Origin: Haloarcula taiwanensis
Lineage (GTDB): Archaea > Halobacteriota > Halobacteria > Halobacteriales > Haloarculaceae
Direction: 5' to 3'
Length of the DNA stretch: 64,000 nucleotides
Assembly: GCA_002844335.1 (NCBI GenBank)
Contig: CP019155.1
Coordinates: 186,001-250,000, forward strand
Part shown: piece after piece, positions 19,109 through 28,108 of the stretch
How positions within the stretch are numbered: position 1 is the first letter of the stretch
How the letters are laid out: every line of letters starts with the position of its first letter
Made by a program: the position numbers and the translations under genes
Notes under the pieces: generated by a model
Databases searched by the model: none
Seen by the model: only the letters and a program-made list of their open reading frames with translations
Told to the model about the DNA's origin: nothing

Positions 19109-20590
19109 ATGTCACCGAAGCAACGGCCGAACGTGCTGTTGATAGTTCTCGATACAGCACGTGCGCGCACGGTGCTTCCGGGTCTCGAATCCGGACTGAT
19201 GCCGACGCTGTCGCGTATTGCGAATGACGGAACGACGTTCACTGACGCGACGGCCACTGCACCGTGGACGCTCCCTTCCCATGCCGGGATGTTCACTGGA
19301 AAGTACGCGTCATCACACGGCGTCCACGCCGGGAACCACATCTTCGACCCGGACTCCGCGCCGCTCGCGTCCCGACTCTCCGACGCAGGCTACCGAACGG
19401 CGGGCATCTCGGGCAACGTCTGGATAAGTCCGGAGTTCGGCTTCGATGCCGGCTTCGACGAGTTCTCGATGAAGTGGGACCTGTTCTGGGACGCCCCCGA
19501 GCTTTCGAGCGTTATCAGCAACCGGAACACGACGGCGACCGGCGACACCATTCTGGACGTGTTTCGGGGGCAAGGCCCGGTCGACCTCCTCAAAGGCGCG
19601 CTTACTACCGGCTACGCGAAGTTCCTCGCGGAGCGCCACGACGATGGGGCACGCCACACTACCTCACGGACGGTCAAATGGCTGGAGCAGAACGGCACGG
19701 CGGACGACCCGTTCTTCTACTTCCTGAACTACGTCGAACCCCACCTTCCTTACGAGCCGCCCGAACCCTTTCTCGACGAGTACCTGCCTGACGGTGCCGA
19801 CCCGTCACGCGTCTCGAACCTCGACCAGGACCCCTGGCAGTACGTCGCCGGCGACCGGGAGCTAACTGACGCGGATATAGAACTATTCAAAAGCCTGTAC
19901 GAGGCAGAACTGGCGTATCTTGACACGCAACTCGGACGGCTGTACGATACACTCGCCGAACAGGGTATTCTCGACGAGACCGCCATCATTCTGGTCGGGG
20001 ACCACGGGGAGAACATCGGCGAACACGGGCTGATGGACCACCAGTACTGCCTCTACGAGACGCTGATTCACGTCCCGCTCATCATCCGATACCCGGAACT
20101 ATTCAACGATAAAGAAGTTTCGGGACCCGTCGAACTCCGGGACCTGTATCCAACCGTTACAGACCTCGCGGGCGCTGAGCCGCCGGCCGATACGGACGTT
20201 TCGACGCACAGTTTGGTTCCCCGAGACGGAACCGTCCCCGTACGGGACAGCGCAATCGCCGAGTATCTCGTCCCGCAGCCGTCGATGGATGCGCTCCGGG
20301 AGGCCGTGGAGTCGTTCGATGAGACCGCGACGCGGTTCGACCGCCCGCTTCGAGCGATTAAAACCACTGACTGGAAATTCATCGAGGCACCGGGCGACAC
20401 CGAACTGTACGACCGCGATGAGGACCCTACCGAACGGATTGACATCGCGTCGATGCACCCGGACATCTGTGAGCGCCTCGGGACAGACCTCCGAGACGAA
20501 CTCGGTCGCCTCGCTCGCGGCACGTCGGACGAAACCACCATCAGCGCGAACAAAAAGGAGCGCCTCGAAGACCTGGGGTACCTCCAGTGA
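19109..20590 (+). CDS. Sulfatase/alkaline-phosphatase superfamily enzyme
   Basis: I chose MSPKQRPNVLLIVLD at 19109 (493 residues) over a start six codons earlier. The metal site has NVLLIVLDTARAR (Asp15) and VGDHGENIGEHGLMDHQ near 298-314. The nucleophile position is Thr54 in APWTLPSHAGMFTG. Thr is the nucleophile of phosphoglycerol and phosphoethanolamine transferases, whereas true sulfatases use Cys or Ser converted to formylglycine. It ends EDLGYLQ. No membrane segment is seen, so it would act in the cytoplasm on precursor glycans or be exported by an unrecognised route. Confidence 0.87.
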   Translation: MSPKQRPNVLLIVLDTARARTVLPGLESGLMPTLSRIANDGTTFTDATATAPWTLPSHAGMFTGKYASSHGVHAGNHIFDPDSAPLASRLSDAGYRTAGISGNVWISPEFGFDAGFDEFSMKWDLFWDAPELSSVISNRNTTATGDTILDVFRGQGPVDLLKGALTTGYAKFLAERHDDGARHTTSRTVKWLEQNGTADDPFFYFLNYVEPHLPYEPPEPFLDEYLPDGADPSRVSNLDQDPWQYVAGDRELTDADIELFKSLYEAELAYLDTQLGRLYDTLAEQGILDETAIILVGDHGENIGEHGLMDHQYCLYETLIHVPLIIRYPELFNDKEVSGPVELRDLYPTVTDLAGAEPPADTDVSTHSLVPRDGTVPVRDSAIAEYLVPQPSMDALREAVESFDETATRFDRPLRAIKTTDWKFIEAPGDTELYDRDEDPTERIDIASMHPDICERLGTDLRDELGRLARGTSDETTISANKKERLEDLGYLQ

Positions 20591-20708
20591 CACTCGCCCA
20601 CTGCGCCGTCCAGATGCTACGAGAACCACAGCTACGCCGGACCACGACGTGGCACCGGACGACACACTCGACCGACTCTCCCGATACATCAGAACACATC
20701 CAACAGGT

Positions 20709-21665
20709 ATGAACGACCCACTCGTCAGTGTCGTCCTCCCGACGTACGACCGTCCGGAAAACCTCCGGAACGCCGTCCAGAGCGTTCAGGAGCAGACGTA
20801 CAGCCACATCGAACTCGTCGTCGTCGACGACCACTCACCGACGCCGGCGGCGGACACGCTCAGTTCCCTCTCGTTCGACGAACTGACCGTCGAGATAATC
20901 AGACACGAGGAAAACAGGGGCGCAAACGAGGCCCGAAACACGGGGATACGCGAATCGACGGGCGAGTACATCGCTTTCCTCGACGACGATGACGACTGGG
21001 CCCCGTCAAAAATCGAAAAGCAAGTGGCGGCGTTCCGCGAGGCCGGCCCGGAGGTCGGTGTCGTCTACACGGGGTCCGAGTACGTGTACGACGATTACGT
21101 GCGTACGGTCGTCTTCTCGCTGGAAGGGGACGTCACCGAAGCGATGCTCCGCGGTCGCTCCCTCGGTGAATTTACCACCCTAATGGTACGTCGGGACGTC
21201 GCTCGGGCCGCCGGGCTCCCCGATACAGACTTCCCGAGCTGGCAGGACCGCGACTGGCTGCTGCGCCTGTCCCGTCACTGCGAGTTCAAAACCGTCCCCG
21301 AGGCGCTCACCACTCGGCGCCGCAAGACCGGAGAAGACAGCATCAGCGACAACTTCGAGGAGAAACGCGACATCTCGTACCCGCTGTTCATTGAAAAACA
21401 TAGGGACCTCGCCGCGGAGTACGGGTGGCGATGTGAGCGGGCGTTCATGGCCGCGACGACCGAATCACTCGGGCAGGAGGCGCTGAAAAACGGCTACTAC
21501 GCTGATGCAAAAAAATACCTCCTCAAAGCGCTCCGATACCATCCACTTGATAGATCGCGGCTCGTGTACGCTCTCGTCGCATACGGCGGGAAGTACACCT
21601 ACAGGGCGGCACACACGCTAGCCAGTCTGCTCCACCGGGTCAGGACGGATACCATCCACAAGTAG
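20709..21665 (+). CDS. GT2 family glycosyltransferase
   Basis: The frame is open from 20289, but the first 140 codons overlap the preceding gene and look non-coding; MNDPLVSVVLPTYDRP at 20709 is the expected GT-A start, giving 318 residues. Motifs: VVVDDHSPTP, then ENRGANEARNTGIRESTGEYIAFLDDDDDWAP (in the family, the Asp-rich block binds metal and nucleotide), and DFPSWQDRDWLLRL, the ED-like acceptor motif. The C-terminal 80 residues are helical (KKYLLKALRYHPL). It probably extends the surface glycan. Confidence 0.9.
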   Translation: MNDPLVSVVLPTYDRPENLRNAVQSVQEQTYSHIELVVVDDHSPTPAADTLSSLSFDELTVEIIRHEENRGANEARNTGIRESTGEYIAFLDDDDDWAPSKIEKQVAAFREAGPEVGVVYTGSEYVYDDYVRTVVFSLEGDVTEAMLRGRSLGEFTTLMVRRDVARAAGLPDTDFPSWQDRDWLLRLSRHCEFKTVPEALTTRRRKTGEDSISDNFEEKRDISYPLFIEKHRDLAAEYGWRCERAFMAATTESLGQEALKNGYYADAKKYLLKALRYHPLDRSRLVYALVAYGGKYTYRAAHTLASLLHRVRTDTIHK

Positions 21666-21801
21666 GAACTGACTAGTAATACTGCCGGTCGGCTCGCTAC
21701 AGTTGCAATCGTGGCTTGAACTCGAACCCTCGCGCGCGCCGTCCGTACAGTTGATTAACACCTCTCTTACTTTGCTCCCGATAGTCTTGGGGACAGATAG
21801 A

Positions 21802-22998
21802 ATGGACTTGGATGTCGAAAACGTCCTCATTTACGTCGACGACGCTGTTAGATACGATTCGATTGCGGACACGCTGTCTGATTTCGGGCCGACGCACAAG
21901 ACCATCGCAGCGTCGACTCATACCCCGACGTCGTTCGGGAGCCTACTGACCGGATTGTTACCGCCGCGGAGCGGAATCCACAGTTTCAAACACACAGTAC
22001 CCCCTGACGTACGGTCCGTCTTCGACATCGAGACACACGAGACGTCGATGGGGTCCGAGGGAGGGATGAACGACGGCATCGCAGATATCTTCGGCTCTCC
22101 GGCGCGGACGACTATCGAGGAAGCGAAGCCGCCGTTCGTCCACGTCGTCCGCCGTCCCGGCGGACATGCGCCGTACAACGGGTTCGAGTGGGACCAGTAC
22201 GAGTACGCGGACGAGACTGCCGCCGAATACTTCGACAGGATTTCGAATCAACCCGAACAGGCACGAATCGATTACGAGCAGGGCGTGGAACGCTCGTTCG
22301 AGGAATTCCAGCGTGTCCTCGGTGTCCTGAAAGAGCGCGGGCTCGCCGACGACACGTTAGTGGTCTACACGAGCGATCACGGTGAACTCCTCGGCGAGTA
22401 CGGGTTCTTCGGCCACACACACGCTGCCACGCCCGAAGTCGTCTACGTCCCGACGACGTTCATCCATCCCGACCTCGAACCCGGACGGGCCGATGGGCTC
22501 TTCCACCACGTCGACTTGGTGCCGACCGTCGCCGACGCGATGGCATGCCCCGTCGACATCGGACAGACGGACGGGGTTATCGATGGCGCTGACCGCGAAA
22601 CTGGATACAATCACCTCCGGCACATCCGGTACGGGACCCTTGCCGACCCGCTCGAACGGCTGCTCCAGCTGACCGGCGGATTTGAGCGGACCATCCAGAG
22701 TCTCTGGGATGCGAACGGTGGTCACGTATTCGTGGAGGGGTCACAGGTCACTGCCTCGCTCATCTACCTCGTCCTGTTGCTACAGAAGCCGTTCGGGAAA
22801 CAGGTCCGACACGGCAATCGTGTCTTCGAATCGTACAAGATGTTCACGCCCGGACACGCGTCGTACGGGCTCCCCGGATTCGACACGTCCGAGGCCCGGT
22901 CGAAAATCGACTCGATTCTCGAGGGCGAGACAGCCGGCAGCGAACACGACATAGATGCAGCCACTGCGGAGCATCTCGAAGAGATGGGATATCTATAG
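21802..22998 (+). CDS. Short sulfatase/alkaline-phosphatase superfamily enzyme
   Basis: I chose MDLDVENVLIYVDDAVRYD at 21802 (398 residues) because the 33 codons before it are not coding-like. The metal site starts with VDDAVRYD (Asp13/Asp14) and YTSDHGELLGEYGFFGHTH follows near 225. The nucleophile position is Thr41 in THTPTSFGSLLTG, so a formylglycine sulfatase is unlikely. It ends EEMGYL. There is a second half with HHVDLVPTVADAM. Same strand as the flanking GT2 and beta-helix genes. Confidence 0.85.
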   Translation: MDLDVENVLIYVDDAVRYDSIADTLSDFGPTHKTIAASTHTPTSFGSLLTGLLPPRSGIHSFKHTVPPDVRSVFDIETHETSMGSEGGMNDGIADIFGSPARTTIEEAKPPFVHVVRRPGGHAPYNGFEWDQYEYADETAAEYFDRISNQPEQARIDYEQGVERSFEEFQRVLGVLKERGLADDTLVVYTSDHGELLGEYGFFGHTHAATPEVVYVPTTFIHPDLEPGRADGLFHHVDLVPTVADAMACPVDIGQTDGVIDGADRETGYNHLRHIRYGTLADPLERLLQLTGGFERTIQSLWDANGGHVFVEGSQVTASLIYLVLLLQKPFGKQVRHGNRVFESYKMFTPGHASYGLPGFDTSEARSKIDSILEGETAGSEHDIDAATAEHLEEMGYL

Positions 22999-23022
22999 CG
23001 GGGACAGCGTTTCGGTAGCCGT

Positions 23023-23031
23023 ATTATAATT
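23023..23031 (+). promoter_or_regulatory. TATA box for the plus-strand beta-helix gene
   Basis: ATTATAATT lies 31-39 bases before the GTG start at 23062, immediately after the stop of the preceding gene, suggesting separate transcription with a very short leader. Confidence 0.5.
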
Positions 23032-23061
23032 TTCACCCGGGGAGTCCTGCACGCAGATATT

Positions 23062-24330
23062 GTGGCCGATAACACAGCGAACCACGCGTACAACCGACCG
23101 CCCCGGGGTGCACAGGATTGGGACGTACTGCTCAACGAGAACTTTTCGCGGATAGACGGCGACGTCGAAATCCGGGACACAGAGGAGAACCGCAGTCAGT
23201 ACACGCCGAAGACCGGTGCGAAGTACCTCGCGACAGACACCGGACAGGTGTACATCGGCGACGGGAACGAGTGGCAGCGACGCGCATCGGTCAACGTCGT
23301 TCGGAACGGTTTCACTCGGACGGCCGACGGAACGGTGATTGCTCCGCCGGGCGAGCTTCAGGCGGCAATCGATGCGACCGCGACGAACTCCAACTTCGGT
23401 CAGCAACCCACACAGACTATCAGTCTCGTTTCCGGGCGAACGTACGAAATATCCGATACAATCACCCTCAAATCCGGTGTCCGGCTGGATTGCAACGGCG
23501 CCAGAATCGTCCCCTCCGGCGATTTCAACGTTTTCGAACTCCACCGTGAGACACAGCTAGTCCGTCCCCACATCGACACGCGGAACATGGACTGGCAGTC
23601 GATTCAAGTCCTTGTCGGAACCAGGGAGTCCGACAAGCTAGAACCGTCGAACCGAGCCTGGGTACAGGACGCCTATCTGCTCGGTGAGCCGGGACGGGGC
23701 ACCGGCTTGCAGTTTCGCGGACAGGACGGACCGTGTTCGATGCAGGCAGCCAGCGGGATACTCAACGGATTCGACACCGCACTGGAGTTCTACGCGGCGG
23801 GCGGCGACACCAGCGGTCAGGGCGACTGGTCGAACGGCAACCATTTCGAGGGCACTATTCGGAACTACCGTGTCGCGATTAGCATGCGGTCGGACGGTGC
23901 GGCGGTCAGCGGGAACACGGTCAGGGCGCAAGTACAGGCAAACAGCAAGCGGAGCGAATGGCTCCTGTGGATGGCTGACGACCCCCGAAGCGACCGAGAC
24001 AGCGAGAACTACCTGATGAAGGGCAACACCCTCTTCGTGTACCCGTGGGACGTGAACAACTACAACGCGAATAACCCCTATAGCTCTGATTCGGACCGAC
24101 GGGCGCCGATATGGTATCTCGGTCGAGGGACCCGCTACGGGAACTCCATCTACGATTTCAGCGGCCTGCTAGGCAACGAGTTCATCGTGAACAACTCCGA
24201 CAATCCCGACCGAAACGGAATCTTCACCGCACACGGCGGCGAGGTCACTGGAACGACACAGCTCCGGTTCAACCCCGCATACGACCGAAACGATAGTCGC
24301 AGATGGCACCCGGAGTCCGAGAACAGCTGA
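23062..24330 (+). CDS. Tailspike-like beta-helix protein, copy 1
   Basis: A 422-residue protein starting at GTG. Residues 1-75 form a head region (DWDVLLNENFSRID ... KYLATDTGQVYIGDGNEW) like the N-terminal attachment parts of phage tail fibres and spikes. Residues 90-400 look like a right-handed beta-helix (LQAAIDA, GVRLDCNGARIVPSGDFNVF, repeated short strands, GNEFIVNNSDNPDRNGIF). It shares YAAGGDTSGQGDWSNGNHF with its convergent neighbour. No signal peptide is visible. A role as a glycan-binding or glycan-cleaving protein is inferred from fold and neighbourhood only. Confidence 0.75.
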   Translation: MADNTANHAYNRPPRGAQDWDVLLNENFSRIDGDVEIRDTEENRSQYTPKTGAKYLATDTGQVYIGDGNEWQRRASVNVVRNGFTRTADGTVIAPPGELQAAIDATATNSNFGQQPTQTISLVSGRTYEISDTITLKSGVRLDCNGARIVPSGDFNVFELHRETQLVRPHIDTRNMDWQSIQVLVGTRESDKLEPSNRAWVQDAYLLGEPGRGTGLQFRGQDGPCSMQAASGILNGFDTALEFYAAGGDTSGQGDWSNGNHFEGTIRNYRVAISMRSDGAAVSGNTVRAQVQANSKRSEWLLWMADDPRSDRDSENYLMKGNTLFVYPWDVNNYNANNPYSSDSDRRAPIWYLGRGTRYGNSIYDFSGLLGNEFIVNNSDNPDRNGIFTAHGGEVTGTTQLRFNPAYDRNDSRRWHPESENS

Positions 24331-24377
24331 AACCGGGGGCTTCTGGACAGCGGTCGGTACGAATTACGAGTTACGCG

Positions 24378-25637
24378 TTACGCGTTCCGTGACTCGTGGT
24401 GCCAGTTCCGGCTGTCGTTGCGCTGGTAGTTCGGCGGCTGGCTCCACTCCGTCGTCCCCGTTACGTGCCCGCCGTGACCGGTGAGAATACCGTTTCTGTC
24501 GGGGGTGTCGGCGTTGTTGACGATGTACTGGTTGCCCATCAGGCCACCGAAGTCGTACAGCGAGTTCGCGTACTGCTTGCCCTTCCCGATGTACCACACC
24601 GGGGGCTTGCGGTCACTGCTGTCGTAGTACGGGTTCTTTTCGTAATTGATGTTGTCCCAGGACTTCACCAGCATGGCGTTGCCCTTCTTCACGTAGGAGG
24701 AGTCGCCGCGCTGAGAGCTGGAGCGGGGGTCGTCTTCCATGTACCAGAGCCATTTACTGACTCGCGGGTTCGGCTGGGCCTGCAGGCGGAAGGAGTTGCC
24801 TGTGACGGCTGCACCTTCCGACCGCATCGAGACCCCGATTTCGTAGTTCCGGATGAGCCCCTCGAAGTGGTTGCCGTTCGACCAGTCGCCCTGACCACTG
24901 GTGTCGCCACCCGCCGCGTACAGGTCTATCGCACGCTTGAACCCGTTGATAGTCCCGGTCGCCCACTGCATCGAGCAGGGGCCACCGCTTCCGCCGCGGA
25001 ACTGGAGACCCGTTCCTTCTCCCTTGTCGCCCATGAGGTAGGCATCCCGGACCCAGGCCCGGTTCGCGGCTTCGAGTTTCGCAGCGTCGTCGGCACCGAC
25101 GACGATTTGGGTCGAACTCCAGCCCTGGTTCCGGGAGTCGATATGTGGCTCTATGAGCTGGCTCTCCCGGTACATCTCGATGACGTCGAAGTCGCCGGAG
25201 GGGACGATTCTGGCGCCGTTGCACTCCAGTCGGACGCCGCGCCGGAGCTTAATCGTGTCCGACACGGTGTAGTTCTCGCCCGAGACCAACCGGACGGTCT
25301 GGGTCGGCCGCTTGCCCCATTCGGCGCCGTTCGACGCGTCGTCGATTGCGGACTGGAGGTCGCCGGGCGGGGCAATTATCGTCCCGTCGTCGGCGGTCTT
25401 CGACCCCGTAGACGAGGGTGTGATGTCCCCGATGGGGTTCCACGTGTCGCCGTCTCCGAGATACACTGTCCCCGTATCCGTCGCCAGGAACTTCGCACCG
25501 GCGCTGGGCGAATACTGGTCCATGTTGGATTCGGCGTCCCGGAGTTCGACGTGGTTGTCGAGCTTCTTGAAGTTCTCGTTGAGCGGTACGTGCCAATCTA
25601 GCGTGCCCTCCGCGGGCGTGTTGTATCGTTCTGCCAT
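24378..25637 (-). CDS. Tailspike-like beta-helix protein, copy 2
   Basis: The frame extends upstream, but MAERYNTPAEGTLDWHVPLNENF at 25637 aligns with copy 1 and leaves only four bases after the stop of the upstream lipoprotein gene, giving 419 residues. Domain order is the same: head region 1-75, then beta-helix (GVRLECNGARIVPSGDFDVI, YAAGGDTSGQGDWSNGNHF, GNQYIVNNADTPDRNGIL). The two copies are convergent with stops 47 bases apart and look more than half identical. Coexpression with the CBM6 lipoprotein suggests both proteins bind the same surface polysaccharide. Confidence 0.75.
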   Translation of the reverse strand: MAERYNTPAEGTLDWHVPLNENFKKLDNHVELRDAESNMDQYSPSAGAKFLATDTGTVYLGDGDTWNPIGDITPSSTGSKTADDGTIIAPPGDLQSAIDDASNGAEWGKRPTQTVRLVSGENYTVSDTIKLRRGVRLECNGARIVPSGDFDVIEMYRESQLIEPHIDSRNQGWSSTQIVVGADDAAKLEAANRAWVRDAYLMGDKGEGTGLQFRGGSGGPCSMQWATGTINGFKRAIDLYAAGGDTSGQGDWSNGNHFEGLIRNYEIGVSMRSEGAAVTGNSFRLQAQPNPRVSKWLWYMEDDPRSSSQRGDSSYVKKGNAMLVKSWDNINYEKNPYYDSSDRKPPVWYIGKGKQYANSLYDFGGLMGNQYIVNNADTPDRNGILTGHGGHVTGTTEWSQPPNYQRNDSRNWHHESRNA

Positions 25638-25641
25638 TGTC

Positions 25642-27816
25642 TTATTGGGTACCCCCGTACCCACCCATCCCGTAGCCTTCGCTGCCGAAGTCGTCGGTCG
25701 CGGTCTCGGTCTCCGTCGGTGTCGGCGTCGCCGTTTCCGTCTCTGTCGGCGTGGCCGTTTCAGTCGGTGTGGCCGTCTCGGTCTCCGTCGGCGTCGCGGT
25801 CTCGGTCTCCGTTTCGGTCGCCTCCCGGAACTCGAACCAGTTGAAGTCGATACCGGACCCGACCGCCTTGACCTGGATGACGTGTTCGCCACCGGAATCG
25901 ACCGTCACGTCCGGCAGCGTCGCCGTCTCCCAGGCGGTCCAGTCGCCCGTGTTCGGGACGGCCACCGTGCCAACCCGTTCGCCGTCGAGCGACACCCGCA
26001 GTTGCCTGTCGTCGCGGGTCGTCGCCACGCGGACGTCGACGTCGTAGGTTCCGGCCGGCACCTCCACGGTGTATTCGAGCCACTCGCCGTCCTCGAAGTA
26101 GCCGACGTTGTACTCGCCGGAGACGTCCTGTGTCTGCCGGATGTCCACGTCGGAGTCGCGGTAGTCGAGGTCGTACTCGCTCCCGGCGGTGGTGTCGTGG
26201 TACGCCACGCCCTCGCCGCCGAGGTCGTAGTTCTGGGCCTGCACTCGGCCCGGCAGAACCGGGACGCCGTCGTACGGCTGGTTGCCGGCGACGACGAACT
26301 CGGCCCAGTTGAAGTCGATGCCGGAGCCGACGGCCTCGACCCGGAGGACCTGCTGTCCGTCGGCGTCGATGGTCACGTCCTCCAGGGTCGCGGTCGTCCA
26401 CGCCGTCCAGTCGCCCGTGTTGGGGACGTCGACTGTACCGAGCGTCCGCTCGCCGAGCGTGAACCGGAGCTGTCTGTCGTCCCGGGTCGTCGCCACGCGG
26501 ACCCTGATGTCGTACTGGCCCGGCGAGACGTCGGCGGAGTATTCGAGCCACTCGCCGTCCTCGAAGTAGCCGACGTTGTACTCCCCGGTGCTGTCCTGGG
26601 TCTCCCGGATGTCGACGTCGGTGTCGCGGTACCCGGTGTCGTACTCGTTGCCGGCCGTCGTATCGGAGTAGGCGACGCCCTCCCCACCAGTGTCGTAGTT
26701 CTGGGCCTGGATACGGCCGGGAATCGTCGCGGCCGTCCCGTTGTACGGGTCTTGTACGTCGACTTTCTCGAATTCGACCCAGTTGAACTCCACGCCGGAA
26801 TCCAGCGCCTCGACCCGCAGCGTCGATTGCTGTTCGGCCGTTATCTCGACGTCCTCGACCGTGACGGTCTCCCACGAGGTCCAGTCGCCCGTGTTGGGCA
26901 CGGTGACGGTCGCGAGGGTCCGGTCGCCGAGGGACAGTTCGAGTTGGCCGTCCGAGAGCGCCGACGCCACTCGCAGGCTGATGTCGTACGTCCCCGGCGA
27001 GACGTCGGTCGTGTATTCGAGCCACTCCCCGGCCTGGAAGTAGCCGACGTTGTACGTCCCGGACTCGTCCCCGGTCGGTCGGATGTCCACGTCGGTGTCC
27101 CGGCTGGCGGACCCGTAGATGTTCCCGGCGGACGTGTCGTGATACGCCTCGCCTTCGCCGCCGATGTCGAAGTTCTGGGCCTGGATACGGCCCGGAATCG
27201 ACCGGACCGTCCCCTCGTACGGGGACTGGGACTGCGTCGTGGTGCCGGTCGAGAGGGCCAGCGAGTAATCGCCACCGCCCCGACCGACGTCCATGACTTG
27301 CAGATAATGTGTCGCGCTGGTAGAGAGTGATTCCGGGAGATACACCGGGGCCGCCGAACTCGCGTACGCCTGTGACACCAGTTCACCGTCGGGGTTGAAC
27401 ACCCCGAGGGCCGCGGGCCCCGTGTCGGGGCCGGGCGTGAACGTGACAGTCACGTCCTCGGTGTCGGGCCGAAACGCGAAGAGATCGGACGAGCCCGGAG
27501 ACAGCGTCGTCGAGAGCCGAGAACCCACGTCGAGGCTGCTGACCGACTTCGCCACGCTGGCGTCCCCGGCCACCTCCGAAACGTCGACCGCGGCGAGCTG
27601 GGACGTCACTGCGGGCTCGCCGCCGTAGCCGAACTGTGCCGCCGAACTGCCCGTGGTAGGACCACCTTTACCGGTACATCCCGCCAGGGCCGCGGTGGCA
27701 ACACCTGCTAATTTCAGGCACGTGCGGCGGTCTACGACGGTCGCGTCTGTCGGAATCCTGTCCTCCCGCGACACCTCCTCACTGTCGTGCGAGCGATTCT
27801 GTTCTTCGTTGGTCAC
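25642..27816 (-). CDS. Triple-CBM6 surface lipoprotein with Thr-rich stalk and GYG tail
   Basis: A 724-residue exported lipoprotein. VDRRTCLKLAGVATAALAGC is a Tat-type signal with lipobox (Cys near residue 47). Residues 60-200 form a beta-rich domain (VTVTFTPGPDTGPAALGVF). Three carbohydrate-binding CBM6 modules follow (about 205-345, 355-490, 495-625), each with IPGRIQAQN-like start, DTDVDIR, YNVGYF..GEWLEY and SG(V/I)(E/D)FNW(V/A/F)EF end. Then a TETETATPT stalk and the tail GSEGYGMGGYGG. No catalytic domain is present; it probably anchors or organises polysaccharide at the envelope. First gene of an apparent operon with beta-helix copy 2. Confidence 0.88.
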   Translation of the reverse strand: MTNEEQNRSHDSEEVSREDRIPTDATVVDRRTCLKLAGVATAALAGCTGKGGPTTGSSAAQFGYGGEPAVTSQLAAVDVSEVAGDASVAKSVSSLDVGSRLSTTLSPGSSDLFAFRPDTEDVTVTFTPGPDTGPAALGVFNPDGELVSQAYASSAAPVYLPESLSTSATHYLQVMDVGRGGGDYSLALSTGTTTQSQSPYEGTVRSIPGRIQAQNFDIGGEGEAYHDTSAGNIYGSASRDTDVDIRPTGDESGTYNVGYFQAGEWLEYTTDVSPGTYDISLRVASALSDGQLELSLGDRTLATVTVPNTGDWTSWETVTVEDVEITAEQQSTLRVEALDSGVEFNWVEFEKVDVQDPYNGTAATIPGRIQAQNYDTGGEGVAYSDTTAGNEYDTGYRDTDVDIRETQDSTGEYNVGYFEDGEWLEYSADVSPGQYDIRVRVATTRDDRQLRFTLGERTLGTVDVPNTGDWTAWTTATLEDVTIDADGQQVLRVEAVGSGIDFNWAEFVVAGNQPYDGVPVLPGRVQAQNYDLGGEGVAYHDTTAGSEYDLDYRDSDVDIRQTQDVSGEYNVGYFEDGEWLEYTVEVPAGTYDVDVRVATTRDDRQLRVSLDGERVGTVAVPNTGDWTAWETATLPDVTVDSGGEHVIQVKAVGSGIDFNWFEFREATETETETATPTETETATPTETATPTETETATPTPTETETATDDFGSEGYGMGGYGGTQ
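25690..25822. repeat. Imperfect tandem repeat encoding the Thr/Glu/Pro stalk
   Basis: Repeated 6- to 18-base units of the GTCGGTGT/GGTCTCCGT type encode alternating TETETA and TPT blocks at the end of the CBM6 lipoprotein. Such repeats can change length by slippage and so alter stalk length. Confidence 0.7.
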
Positions 27817-28108
27817 ACTCCGGTAATCCCTATTTACTATTTTATTCGTTGTTGCGGGTTAGGTGGCTTTTGAAGTACTTGCCACCCATGCAATCTATCT
27901 TGCATATCATTATTAAAAGAAAATTACAAACGAAAATGACAGTAAAACTATCGAACGCCAGCCGATATTGCCGAGCAGGACCAGAAGTAAGAAGGTATTA
28001 ACAGCAAGATGCGGCAGAGTGTAACGCTGGCGACCTCAGTTCCCGACTCGCTTACCGGGCCTCAGTCGCGTGGTTCCGGTCCGGCGACGACGCGACCTGG
28101 GTCTCGAG

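Noticed and set aside
20289-20708. Upstream extension of the GT2 frame at 20709
   Set aside because: It overlaps the end of the sulfatase-like gene and reads Arg/Thr-rich; the GT-A fold starts at MNDPLVSVV.
25312-27330. 672-codon plus-strand frame over the CBM6 lipoprotein gene
   Set aside because: It is the antisense shadow of a GC-rich gene with clear domains; the translation is Arg/Val/Gly-rich without motifs.
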